Notes under the pieces: generated by a model
The model's database searches: none
What the model was told of the DNA's origin: nothing
The model's input: the letters and a program-made list of their open reading frames with translations, nothing else
Shown: in pieces, positions 43,330 through 51,648 of the stretch
Numbering within the stretch: position 1 is the stretch's first letter
Layout of the letters: each line of letters starts with the position of its first letter
Made by a program: the position numbers and the translations under genes
Source: Pedobacter ginsenosidimutans
GTDB lineage: Bacteria > Bacteroidota > Bacteroidia > Sphingobacteriales > Sphingobacteriaceae
NCBI RefSeq assembly: GCF_001442625.1
Contig: NZ_LMZQ01000038.1
Span: 1 to 54,994, forward strand
Length of the DNA stretch: 54,994 bases
Reading direction: 5' to 3'

Positions 43330-44579
43330 AACTCTCCAACCGTTACAACAAGGCAAATATTTTAACCTCTATCGTTGTATTAATCATTACAGGGATTATT
43401 TACTATGTTGTAATCCATTTTATTTTAACCGAAAAATTAGATCGTGATTTAGCCGTTGAAGAAAATGAAATTAACCAGTATGTAAACACTTTTCATAAAC
43501 TCCCGCTGCCTGCAAGTTATCTCGATCAACAGATATCTTATAAAACACTAAGTGGGATTATTTCTGAAAGAGAATTTCTAAATACGATTTATTTTAACCC
43601 AAAAGAACGTGAAAACGAACCTGGGAGAAGTCTGATTACGGTTGTACACTTAGATGGTAAAACAATTGAGGTAACCATAACCAAATCGAGGGTAGAATCA
43701 GAAGACCTTATTAGAATCATCCTTTTAATAACACTCGGAATTACGGTTGTTTTGCTTTTATCCTTATTGCTAATTAACCGATTTGTACTGAACAGGCTTT
43801 GGCGTCCCTTTTATTCTATTTTGAACCGGATGAAAGCTTTCGAAGTAACCCGAATGGATACCATTGAACAAGAGCCAACTAAAATTGATGAGTTTAACGA
43901 GCTTAATAAGTCTGTAAATGCCATGGCCGAAAGGGTACGGCAAGACTATAAGGAACTTAAAAGTTTTACCGATAATGCCTCGCACGAAATGATGACCCCT
44001 TTGGCCGTAATCAATTCTAAATTAGATTCTTTATTGCAAACGGAATCATTTACCGCGCAACAAGGGGCGTTGCTGGAAGATATTTACCATGCCACAGGCA
44101 GATTATCAAGACTGCATCAATCTTTATTGTTGCTGGCCAAAATTGAAAATAACCTGATCCCCGATTTTCAGAATATCGAACTCAAAGAAATGGTAGAAGC
44201 AAAAAGCCGCCAGTTTCAGGAGTTATTGGAAAAAGACAGACTGATCCTGACAGAAAATCTTGCTCCGGTTGAGGTTAAAATGAGCCGTTACCTGGCAGAT
44301 ATTCTGTTGAACAATCTTTTTAGCAATGCGTTGCGGCATAATGTAAGTGGTGGGCATATTCATATTGAACTCGATCAACAGGCCCTAACCATTTCCAATT
44401 CAGGGAAAGCGCGTCAATTGCAAACAAAAATATTCGATCGTTTTTCAAAATCTGTAGATTCAGAAGGTATGGGACTAGGTTTAGCCATAACCAAACAGAT
44501 CTGTAATCTTTATGGCTTTCGCATCGATTACCGTGAAGAAAATGGTGAACATGTTTTTACAGTTTATTTTGGTGATTAA
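43326..44579 (+). CDS. Sensor histidine kinase, HisKA type
   Basis: A 417-residue membrane kinase. TM1 lies at about residues 10-33 and TM2 at about 135-157, with a periplasmic sensor segment of about 100 residues between them. A HAMP-like linker is followed by the HisKA helix with His220 in DNASHEMMTPLAV. The ATPase domain has LLNNLFSNALRHN (N box) and GMGLGLAITKQICNLYG (G box); the G1 segment near LTISNSGKA lacks the usual DxGxG, a degenerate form seen in some Bacteroidota kinases. It is paired with the upstream OmpR-type regulator through a four-base overlap. The stimulus is unknown; the nearby genes point to envelope stress. Confidence 0.94.
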   Translation: MKLSNRYNKANILTSIVVLIITGIIYYVVIHFILTEKLDRDLAVEENEINQYVNTFHKLPLPASYLDQQISYKTLSGIISEREFLNTIYFNPKERENEPGRSLITVVHLDGKTIEVTITKSRVESEDLIRIILLITLGITVVLLLSLLLINRFVLNRLWRPFYSILNRMKAFEVTRMDTIEQEPTKIDEFNELNKSVNAMAERVRQDYKELKSFTDNASHEMMTPLAVINSKLDSLLQTESFTAQQGALLEDIYHATGRLSRLHQSLLLLAKIENNLIPDFQNIELKEMVEAKSRQFQELLEKDRLILTENLAPVEVKMSRYLADILLNNLFSNALRHNVSGGHIHIELDQQALTISNSGKARQLQTKIFDRFSKSVDSEGMGLGLAITKQICNLYGFRIDYREENGEHVFTVYFGD

Positions 44580-44584
44580 TGATA

Positions 44585-44634
44585 CGTCATTGCGAACAGA
44601 AGCAAAGATTTCAGCATGGGTGTGAAGCAATCTT
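44585..44634. repeat. Degenerate family-1 REP-like element
   Basis: CGTCATTGCGAA (44585-44596) and GAAGCAATCTT (44624-44634) repeat the two left-hand blocks of the nested palindrome at 1681-1767; the right half is lost or replaced. Confidence 0.55.
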
Positions 44635-44641
44635 TATTTAC

Positions 44642-44873
44642 GTGGTGATAGGTGTTACCACCTGTAACTATCAATTACTCATACAGAACGTCAATGTGAA
44701 GGAAGGGTATAAGATAAAGAAGGTGAAACAATTCCTACAGAGATGAATATTTTCTGCGGGAGGCTTAAAATGAAGCATTTTATCATATTTTTTATTGCCC
44801 GCAGATTTAAGAAGATTTCCGCAGATTTTTTAGTGGTGATAGATGTTACCACCTGTAACAAGCGATTACTCAT
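44642..44873. repeat. Pair of 41-bp direct repeats flanking 150 bp of non-coding DNA
   Basis: The unit starting GTGGTGATAGGTGTTACCAC at 44642-44682 recurs at 44833-44873 with few changes (ATAG/GTG to ATAG/ATG, and ACTATCAAT to ACAAGCGAT). The offset is 191 bp. The interval holds no supported gene. Together with the preceding REP fragment this fills nearly all of the 386-nt gap between the kinase and PAP2 genes. Confidence 0.75.
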
Positions 44874-44915
44874 TCCCAAATACCCAATTTATAAAATAAC
44901 TGTACCAACCGATAA

Positions 44916-44950
44916 CTTCAGAATTTCTCCATAATTCGATTATAGTTTTG
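44916..44950 (+). promoter_or_regulatory. CTTCAG box plus -7 element before the PAP2/RND operon
   Basis: CTTCAGAATTT (44916-44926) and CTCCATAATTC (44927-44937) form an 11-bp direct repeat (8 of 11 matches). Six bases later TAGTTTTG (44943-44950) matches TAnnTTTG. The ATG of the PAP2 gene is at 44966, so the leader would be about ten nucleotides. The box occupies the -33 position, as for an activator. Confidence 0.55.
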
Positions 44951-44965
44951 ATTAAAATTTTAACT

Positions 44966-45778
44966 ATGAAAAGGTTCTTAGGAATGCTGTTGATTATGAG
45001 CAGTTACAGAAGTCAAACTTATGCCTCGATCGTTATTCAGGATACTCAAAATATGGATTCGGTTAAAAATGTTCCTGCAGATTCTCTAGGGAGATGGTAC
45101 ACTGGTCATCCGATTCCCAAAAGAAAGTTTCAGGCAACGGCATTCATTGCACCAGTTCTACTTGCCGGCTATGGTTTTGCCGCCGTTTACGATCATGGCG
45201 CATTAAAACAATTGGATCTAAGTACCAGGACGGAATTACAGGAAGATCATCCTTTATTTGCCGCACATGTTGATGATTATCTCCAATTTGCACCAGCGGC
45301 TGCCGTATATGCACTTAATTTGTCGGGTATAAAAGGCAAGCATAACCTGTTTGATGCTTCGATGTTATATGTTACATCAGCTGCAATTATGGGTGTTTCA
45401 ACCCATTTTGTGAAACAGGGCGTTGGTAGAGAACGGCCAAATGGAAATGGAGAAAACTCTTTTCCCTCCGGGCATACTGCATCTGCATTTATGGCGGCAG
45501 AATTTCTGCACCAGGAGTATAAAGATGTTAACCCATGGATTGGTTATGCTGGTTATTTTGTCGCCACTGCTACTGGAACACTGCGGATGTATAACAACAA
45601 ACACTGGTTTAGCGATGTTGTGGCTGGCGCTGGATTCGGAATTGCGTCCACAAAAATATCTTATCTTGTATATCCATATATCAAAAGCCTTTTTACTACA
45701 AAAAAAGATGGGAATTTTACGTTTATGCCTTTCCATCAACAAGGCAGCACGGGTTTAATGTTTTCGGGCAGATTTTAA
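44966..45778 (+). CDS. PAP2 superfamily phosphatase
   Basis: A 270-residue exported or membrane-bound protein from ATG 44966 (a TTG at 44948 is less likely), with a signal-like N-terminus (FLGMLLIMSSYRSQTYAS). The three acid-phosphatase motifs are complete: KQGVGRERPNG (KxxxxxxRP), FPSGHTASAF (PSGH), and RMYNNKHWFSDVVAG (RxxxxxHxxxD). Such enzymes dephosphorylate undecaprenyl pyrophosphate, phosphatidylglycerophosphate or lipid A at the periplasmic face. It is the first gene of a run with TolC, MFP and RND genes (36-nt, 2-nt and 2-nt gaps), so it is likely co-induced with efflux. Lipid A or lipid carrier remodelling is an inference from context. Confidence 0.92.
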   Translation: MKRFLGMLLIMSSYRSQTYASIVIQDTQNMDSVKNVPADSLGRWYTGHPIPKRKFQATAFIAPVLLAGYGFAAVYDHGALKQLDLSTRTELQEDHPLFAAHVDDYLQFAPAAAVYALNLSGIKGKHNLFDASMLYVTSAAIMGVSTHFVKQGVGRERPNGNGENSFPSGHTASAFMAAEFLHQEYKDVNPWIGYAGYFVATATGTLRMYNNKHWFSDVVAGAGFGIASTKISYLVYPYIKSLFTTKKDGNFTFMPFHQQGSTGLMFSGRF

Positions 45779-45814
45779 TATTGTTCAATATTTTTTGAGT
45801 TAAATCATCCAAAA

Positions 45815-47062
45815 ATGAATATAAAGTTGAAATACCTGATTTTATGCTTGGTTAGCTTTTGGGCAGTAGGGGCAGTGGCTCAGATTCCGTCAAAAAATCT
45901 CGATTATTATTTAAAACAGGCTGCATTTACAAGTCCTGTACTTAAAGATTTTCAGAACCAACAACATTCGGCAGGGATAGATAGTTTGATTGTTCGGGCT
46001 ACCGGAGGCCCACAGGTTACGGCCAGTTCTGCAGGGATGTATGCGCCAATTGTGCGTGGTTACGGTTACGATGAAGTGCTTACCAATGGGCAGGCACTAG
46101 AAGCGCTACTGAATGTGAATTATGATCTGCTGAACAAGAAACGAATCAATAACCAGCTCGAGGGCATTAAAATCCAAAGCGATTCCATTAAATATGCCAG
46201 GCAACTTTCACTGTATGATTTGCAAAGAGCTATTGCCGATCAATATATTCTAGCCTATGCCAGTCAGGAACAGGTAGATTTTAATCAGGAAGTGGTTATG
46301 CTGCTCGAACAAGAAGAAGCTCTGCTTAAAAAATTAACCAGAAGCAATATTTACAAACAATCAGAATATTTAACTTTTCTGGTTACTTTACAGCAACAGC
46401 AACTGGTAGTAAAACAGGCCGAACTGCAGTTTAAAAATGATTATGCCACATTAAACTATTTAGCAGGCATTGCCGATACCACACAGGTTAAGTTAGCCGA
46501 TCCCCAATTGCAGACCGCGAGCACCTCAATGGATCGAGGCTTTTTTAACAAACGTTTTGATATCGATAGTTTAAAAAACAGCAATCAAAAAAACGCGATC
46601 GACTTTAACTATAAACCCAAACTTGGGGTGTATGCAAATGGGGGGTATAATTCTTCATTTGTTTTGCAGCCCTATAAAAATTTTGGGGCAAGTGTTGGTT
46701 TTACTTTTTCTGTTCCGATTTATGATGGTCATCAAAAAAAAATGCAGTACAATAAACTCAGTCTTTCTGCTAAAACCATATCCGGTTACCGTGATTTTTT
46801 TGTCCGCCAACAGCAACAACAGCTAAATCTGATCCGTCAGCAGATTAACCAGACCGATGCACTCTTTCCAAAAATTAACGAGCAGATCCGTTTTAGCAAG
46901 GGTTTGATCGAAGTAGACAGTAAATTGATGCATACAGGCGATTTAAAAGTGGCTGATTTTGTGATTGCGATCAACAACTATATGGCCGCTCAAAATTTAT
47001 TACGCCAAACTAATATTAACCGTTTAAAACTGATCAACCAATTTAATTACTGGAACCGATAA
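45815..47062 (+). CDS. TolC-family outer-membrane efflux protein
   Basis: A 415-residue exported protein (signal ends AVAQ). It has the long amphipathic helices of the TolC fold in two half-repeats: QQHSAGIDSLIVRATGGPQ with LLNVNYDLLNKKRINNQL in the first half, and PKLGVYANGGYNSSF with SVGFTFSVPIYDGHQKK in the second, the typical start of the second beta-hairpin/helix unit. The protein is short for TolC homologues (usually 430-480) but complete. It forms the outer-membrane duct for the MFP and RND proteins encoded next; the stop is two bases before the MFP start. Confidence 0.88.
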   Translation: MNIKLKYLILCLVSFWAVGAVAQIPSKNLDYYLKQAAFTSPVLKDFQNQQHSAGIDSLIVRATGGPQVTASSAGMYAPIVRGYGYDEVLTNGQALEALLNVNYDLLNKKRINNQLEGIKIQSDSIKYARQLSLYDLQRAIADQYILAYASQEQVDFNQEVVMLLEQEEALLKKLTRSNIYKQSEYLTFLVTLQQQQLVVKQAELQFKNDYATLNYLAGIADTTQVKLADPQLQTASTSMDRGFFNKRFDIDSLKNSNQKNAIDFNYKPKLGVYANGGYNSSFVLQPYKNFGASVGFTFSVPIYDGHQKKMQYNKLSLSAKTISGYRDFFVRQQQQQLNLIRQQINQTDALFPKINEQIRFSKGLIEVDSKLMHTGDLKVADFVIAINNYMAAQNLLRQTNINRLKLINQFNYWNR

Positions 47063-47064
47063 CC

Positions 47065-47991
47065 ATGAATAGCTATCTAAAATTAATGTGTAGTGGTATT
47101 GCCACGCTGTTTGTTTTTTCGGGATGTAATCATTCTGCCCCGGAAGAAACCATAGACGAGCCCTCGCCAATTACGCCTGTTCAGGTAACTACTGTCCGAG
47201 ACAGTTCTCTTTCAGAATTTGTGGAGCTTTCGGCAGTTTCGGCCTATCTGGAGAAAAGTTTTGTAAAGGCGAACATCAACGGTTATGTAGAAAGTGCCCA
47301 GGCCGTATTGGGCAAGCAGGTGGGGAGCCATCAACTGTTGTTTAGTTTAATTACCAAAGAAGCAAAATCGATTGGTAATAGCGTAAATAAGCTCGATGCG
47401 GGGTTTAAATTTTCTGGTATTTCCAATATCAGGGCCGATCAAGCCGGAACAATTATTCAGGTAAATCATCAAAAAGGAGATTATGTGCAGGATGGAGAAG
47501 CTTTGGCCACCATCAGCAACCGCAATAGTCTGGTTTTTCTGCTCGATCTGCCTTACGAATATCATCAGCTGATCACTCAGAATAAAAGCTTGGTTATTAT
47601 CTTACCGGACGGAACCAAAATGACCGGAACGGTTTCAGGAACAATGCCTGCTGTCGATTCATCAGCACAGACCCAACGTTATATCCTTAAAGTGGGAGCA
47701 GGCAAAGATATTCCCGAAGGTTTGATTGCGAAGGTGAGGTTAACGAAAGTAAACCATGCACAGGCCCAGGTATTGCCAAAATCGGCGGTATTGGCCAACG
47801 AAACCGAAGATGAGTTTTGGGTAATGAAACTGATCAACGATTCAACAGCAGTAAGAATAAACGTGAAAAAAGGCATCGAAAACCAAAATACAATTGAAGT
47901 GCTCGATCCTAAATTTTCGAAAACCGACCGGATTATTACGGCTGGTAATTATGGAATAGCCGATACCGCCAAAGTTAAAATCCAGGAGTAG
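47065..47991 (+). CDS. Short RND efflux membrane fusion lipoprotein
   Basis: A 308-residue periplasmic adaptor with lipobox FSGC (Cys at about residue 21). The lipoyl/barrel-sandwich halves are clear (FVKANINGYVESAQAVLGKQVGSHQLLF and ADQAGTIIQVNHQKGDYVQDGEALATI as conserved halves). Between them only about 25 residues replace the long alpha-helical hairpin of typical adaptors (350-420 aa). A beta-barrel and membrane-proximal part follow (MTGTVSGTMPAVDSS, VLPKSAVLANETEDEFWVM). It lies between TolC and RND genes with two-base gaps. The short hairpin means contact with the duct must differ from AcrA-TolC. Confidence 0.88.
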   Translation: MNSYLKLMCSGIATLFVFSGCNHSAPEETIDEPSPITPVQVTTVRDSSLSEFVELSAVSAYLEKSFVKANINGYVESAQAVLGKQVGSHQLLFSLITKEAKSIGNSVNKLDAGFKFSGISNIRADQAGTIIQVNHQKGDYVQDGEALATISNRNSLVFLLDLPYEYHQLITQNKSLVIILPDGTKMTGTVSGTMPAVDSSAQTQRYILKVGAGKDIPEGLIAKVRLTKVNHAQAQVLPKSAVLANETEDEFWVMKLINDSTAVRINVKKGIENQNTIEVLDPKFSKTDRIITAGNYGIADTAKVKIQE

Positions 47992-47993
47992 CC

Positions 47994-50900
47994 ATGAACA
48001 AGTTTTTCATTTCCCATAAAAACCCAATCCTGGCAGTATTGCTTATTATACTAATAGGTGGAGTCTATGCTTTCAGCCAGCTAAAAACGGGGCTTTTTCC
48101 GGAAATTACCTTTCCAAAGATCAAAATTATTGCCGACGCAGAATTACAGCCGGTTGATAAGATGGTGGTTACCGTAACAAGGCCTTTAGAAAATGCGGTA
48201 AAACAAGTACCCGATCTTCAGTTGGTTAGGAGTACCACCAGTAGGGGTAGTTGCGAGCTTTCTGCATTTATGAACCCTGGTGCCGATATCGATCTGAGTC
48301 AGCAACGGATAGAATCGCAGATTGCCAAAATTAGTGCTTCGTTGCCAGCAGGGGTTAATATTTCGGTAGAGAAGATGAACCCGTCTATCCTTCCGATAAG
48401 TGGATACAGCTTAGAAAGCCATAATTATTCGTCTGCTGAACTGAAAAAAATTGCCACTTATACCGTAAAACCCTTTCTTTCGCAGGTTGATGGTGTTTCT
48501 GAAATCCGTGTAATTGGTGGTAAAAGCAAAGAATACTGGCTTGAACTCGATGTACAGAAAATGCAGACGCTGGGTATCGCCCCAGACCAGATCAGCAATG
48601 CACTCAGTCAAACCAATTTTATAAAATCTAACGGCTACCTCGCCGATCACAATTATCTGTACCTATCCGTAACCGATGCTACTATAAAAAACAAAAGTGA
48701 TCTTGAAAATCTGGTGTTGAGCAGAAAGGGCAACCGGATTATCAAGGTAATGGATGTCGCCAAGGTAAATATTCAGGAGAGTGTAGAATATACCCGCATC
48801 AACGCGAATGGGAAAGATGGAATCCTGATTGCAGTAATCAAACAACCTAATGCCAACCTGGTCGATCTTTCTAATGAGATGTTTACCAAAGTAGAACAAT
48901 TGAAACACATCCTACCAGCGGGAGTAAGTATTAAACCTTATTACGTACAGGCCGATTTTGTAAACGAATCGGTAAAAAGTGTACGCGATAGTTTATTAAT
49001 TGGTTTGGCATTGGCCATTTTGGTGGCTATTATTTTTCTGAGATCATTCAAGGCAAGTATTACCATTTTAATTACCATCCCGGTTACGTTTTGTTTAACC
49101 ATAATTGTACTCTATTTTATTGGGTATTCGCTCAATATCATGACCCTTGGTGCCATTGCAGCAGCCATAGGTTTAATTATAGATGATGCTATAGTTGTGG
49201 TAGAGCAGATCCACCGCACACACGAAGAACACCCCGAAGAGCTTACCATGAGGTTATTGAGCAAGGCGGTGAGTTATCTTTTCCCGGCCATGTTAGGTTC
49301 TTCTATCAGTACGATCGTGATATTTGTTCCCTTTGTACTGATGACGGGGGTTGCAGGTTCTTATTTTCAGGTGATGACCAATACCATGATTATTACGCTG
49401 GTTTGCTCGTTCTTTGTTACCTGGATTGGTTTACCTGTGATTTATCTTTTACTTACCCGTAAAGGGGGCAGTCATGCCGCAACCGGCAAAAAAGTAGTCG
49501 TACATGAGGTTAAATCGCAAAACTGGGTGCGCTATTTTATACAGCGACCTTATATCTCGATTATATTTATGCTCGGGCTGATCGCATCGATTGTGCTCGT
49601 TTTCCCACGTTTAGAAACCGGATTTCTCCCTGGAATGGATGAAGGTAGTATTGTATTGGATTATGCTTCGCCTCCTGGCACTTCGCTCGAAGAAACCGAC
49701 AGGATGCTTAGAGAAGTGGAAAAGGAAATTGTTAAAATTCCTGATGTTCAGGCGTATTCGCGGAGAACAGGAACGCAGATGGGTTTTTTTATTACCGAAC
49801 CAAATACTGGCGATTACCTGATCCAGCTGAAACATAATAGAACAAAAAGCACAGAGGAAGTGATCTCAGAGATTCGCATGCATATAGAAAATACACAACC
49901 TGCCTTGGTAATCGATTTCGGGCAGGTAATTGGCGATATGTTGGGCGATTTAATGAGTTCTACCCAACCCATCGAGGTGAAAATTTTTGGTAACGACCAG
50001 GAGAAACTACAGGTTTTATCTAAAAAGGTAGCCGACCTGGTTTCGCATGTGGGTGGTACAGCCGATGTATTTGATGGCATTGTACGCTCCGGGCCAACAG
50101 TAAATATCCAGCCCAATTTTACTATGTTGGCGCAATATGGTGTTAGTCCGGTATCCTTTCAATCGCAGCTCCAAACCGCAATGCAGGGGACTTTAATCGG
50201 CGATTTATACGATAAACAACAACTTTCACCCATCCGCATGGTTTACCCTGGAAGCAGAACTTTTAGCGTGGCCGATATCAACAAGCTTAAAATTTTCTTA
50301 CCCGATGGAACAGCGGTGCCCATTCAACAGATGGCCAGGGTTGATCTTAAAGCCGGAATTGCTGAAGTAGCAAGAGAAAACCTGCAAACCATCGGGGTAG
50401 TTACTGCAAGGCTCGATAACCGGGATCTTGGAAGTGTAATGAAAGATCTTCAGAAAGCCGTAAATGCCAATGTAAACCTGCCTTCGGGTTATCATATCGA
50501 ATATGGCGGTGCATACAAAGAACAGCAACAATCTTTCTCCGAACTGCTCACCATTCTTATCGCATCAAGTTTGTTGGTTTCTAGTGTAATCTTATTTCTG
50601 TTTAAAGATTTTAAAATTGCATTTCTCATTTTACTGATCTCGGTGCTGGGCATTTCCGGAAGCTATCTAGCCTTGTTTTTAACCCATACACCACTCAATG
50701 TAGGCAGTTATACTGGGTTGATCATGATTGTGGGCATTATCGGCGAAAATGCCATATTTACCTTTTTGCAGTTTAAAGAATCTCTTGCCAAACAAAGTGT
50801 TGATGATGCCATAACCTTTGCCGTCTCTACCCGGTTACGGCCAAAATTAATGACTGCAATTGGGGCAATTATCGCCTTAATGCCTTTGGCTTTAGGTATC

Positions 50901-51017
50901 GGAGCTGGTGCACAGCTGCATCAACCATTGGCTATTGCTGTGATTGGCGGTTTTATAGTAGCCATGCCTTTATTGCTCATTGCTTTACCGAGCTTGATCA
51001 GGGGAATTTATAAATAG
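47994..51017 (+). CDS. RND family efflux permease (HAE/AcrB-like)
   Basis: A 1007-residue inner-membrane pump with TM1 (NPILAVLLIILIGGVYAF), a large periplasmic loop (TRPLENAVKQVPDLQLVRS), TM2-6 with the conserved GAIAAAIGLIIDDAIVVVEQ segment containing the proton-relay Asp pair, a second periplasmic loop, and TM8-12. AcrB-type drug pumps are about 1030-1050 aa; this shorter protein resembles the hydrophobe/amphiphile or heavy-metal (CusA-like) branches. A good SD sequence (AGGAG, 47984-47988) precedes the ATG, unusual for this genome. It ends the PAP2-TolC-MFP-RND run. Substrate unknown. Confidence 0.95.
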   Translation: MNKFFISHKNPILAVLLIILIGGVYAFSQLKTGLFPEITFPKIKIIADAELQPVDKMVVTVTRPLENAVKQVPDLQLVRSTTSRGSCELSAFMNPGADIDLSQQRIESQIAKISASLPAGVNISVEKMNPSILPISGYSLESHNYSSAELKKIATYTVKPFLSQVDGVSEIRVIGGKSKEYWLELDVQKMQTLGIAPDQISNALSQTNFIKSNGYLADHNYLYLSVTDATIKNKSDLENLVLSRKGNRIIKVMDVAKVNIQESVEYTRINANGKDGILIAVIKQPNANLVDLSNEMFTKVEQLKHILPAGVSIKPYYVQADFVNESVKSVRDSLLIGLALAILVAIIFLRSFKASITILITIPVTFCLTIIVLYFIGYSLNIMTLGAIAAAIGLIIDDAIVVVEQIHRTHEEHPEELTMRLLSKAVSYLFPAMLGSSISTIVIFVPFVLMTGVAGSYFQVMTNTMIITLVCSFFVTWIGLPVIYLLLTRKGGSHAATGKKVVVHEVKSQNWVRYFIQRPYISIIFMLGLIASIVLVFPRLETGFLPGMDEGSIVLDYASPPGTSLEETDRMLREVEKEIVKIPDVQAYSRRTGTQMGFFITEPNTGDYLIQLKHNRTKSTEEVISEIRMHIENTQPALVIDFGQVIGDMLGDLMSSTQPIEVKIFGNDQEKLQVLSKKVADLVSHVGGTADVFDGIVRSGPTVNIQPNFTMLAQYGVSPVSFQSQLQTAMQGTLIGDLYDKQQLSPIRMVYPGSRTFSVADINKLKIFLPDGTAVPIQQMARVDLKAGIAEVARENLQTIGVVTARLDNRDLGSVMKDLQKAVNANVNLPSGYHIEYGGAYKEQQQSFSELLTILIASSLLVSSVILFLFKDFKIAFLILLISVLGISGSYLALFLTHTPLNVGSYTGLIMIVGIIGENAIFTFLQFKESLAKQSVDDAITFAVSTRLRPKLMTAIGAIIALMPLALGIGAGAQLHQPLAIAVIGGFIVAMPLLLIALPSLIRGIYK

Positions 51018-51104
51018 TAAAAAGAAACATAGGCTATTTGGGTAAGCTTTTTTAATAATTAATCTTTACTTATATCTATGGATGGAATAAATTAACCTTA
51101 TTAA

Positions 51105-51147
51105 TCTATAAATTCTATAGGATTTATAGAATTAAATATTATATTTG
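51105..51147 (+). promoter_or_regulatory. Overlapping AT palindromes and promoter before the Cys-rich leader ORF
   Basis: AATTCTATA (51111-51119) pairs with TATAGAATT (51125-51133), and TCTATAAAT (51105-51113) pairs with ATTTATAGA (51122-51130): two overlapping perfect 9-bp inverted repeats. TATATTTG (51140-51147) directly follows and matches TAnnTTTG. The palindromes occupy the -33 zone, as expected for an operator. Confidence 0.6.
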
Positions 51148-51169
51148 CCTGCCACCTGCAAATAACGAT

Positions 51170-51262
51170 ATGAATAAATTTTACTTTCTTTCATTTTCTT
51201 CCTACGCTATCTACTGTTCGAATTACCACGAATCAATGCGAATGTGTTGTTGTTACGCTTAA
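51170..51262 (+). CDS. Putative 30-aa Cys-rich leader peptide (attenuator uORF)
   Basis: An ATG 23 nt after the candidate -7 element opens a 30-codon frame that ends MRMCCCYA then TAA. Cys codons are at residue 16 and in tandem at 26-28 (three consecutive TGT), near the stop. The first half is rich in Phe, Tyr and Ser, so the peptide is unlike a globular protein, and its length and the placement of the repeated codons are those of amino-acid biosynthesis leader peptides. It lies 387 nt before the SusC start. Ribosome stalling at the Cys triplet when Cys-tRNA is scarce could alter folding of the downstream RNA. Regulation is inference; the ORF and codons are read directly. Confidence 0.6.
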   Translation: MNKFYFLSFSSYAIYCSNYHESMRMCCCYA

Positions 51263-51648
51263 ACTTATTGTAAAATGGCTTTCTAAATGGCCAGGCGCTC
51301 AACAATAATGCTTTGACTTATCAGTCATAAACTAAAATATATCCTTATTATGAACTTTGCCTTATTTTACAGGACATCTCTTGTAATTATTCCTTTGTCT
51401 GGTTTTTTCAAGCCAGATCCGATAACAGATACGCAGAACAAAGTTTTATTTGGTAGGAAATGAGCAGGTATGGTATTGATAAAGGATAAACAAACCATTA
51501 AACAATAGGAGGATAGCATATAAGAATTTTACAAACTATATAAAAACGGGGAAACACAGCTGTATCTCCCCTGGATTAAATCATCGAAACAGGTCTTCAA
51601 TTGGCGTTGGCACCTGAATCAATTTACCACTTAACCTTAAACAAAAGT
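51263..51648 (+). other. Structured leader between the Cys-rich ORF and SusC
   Basis: No established gene. Elements seen: TTATTGT and ACAATAA arms around a TGGC...GCCA inner stem near 51266-51309; TGACT-TATC-AGTCA near 51314-51327; a 37-codon frame (51350-51463) with a hydrophobic start but no family; TCTGG...CCAGA with a T run in the loop near 51399-51418; an AGGAGGA without a start codon near 51509; and a GGGGA...TCCCC hairpin enclosing ACAGCTGT (51548-51571). These are compatible with attenuation but no arrangement was computed. Confidence 0.4.
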
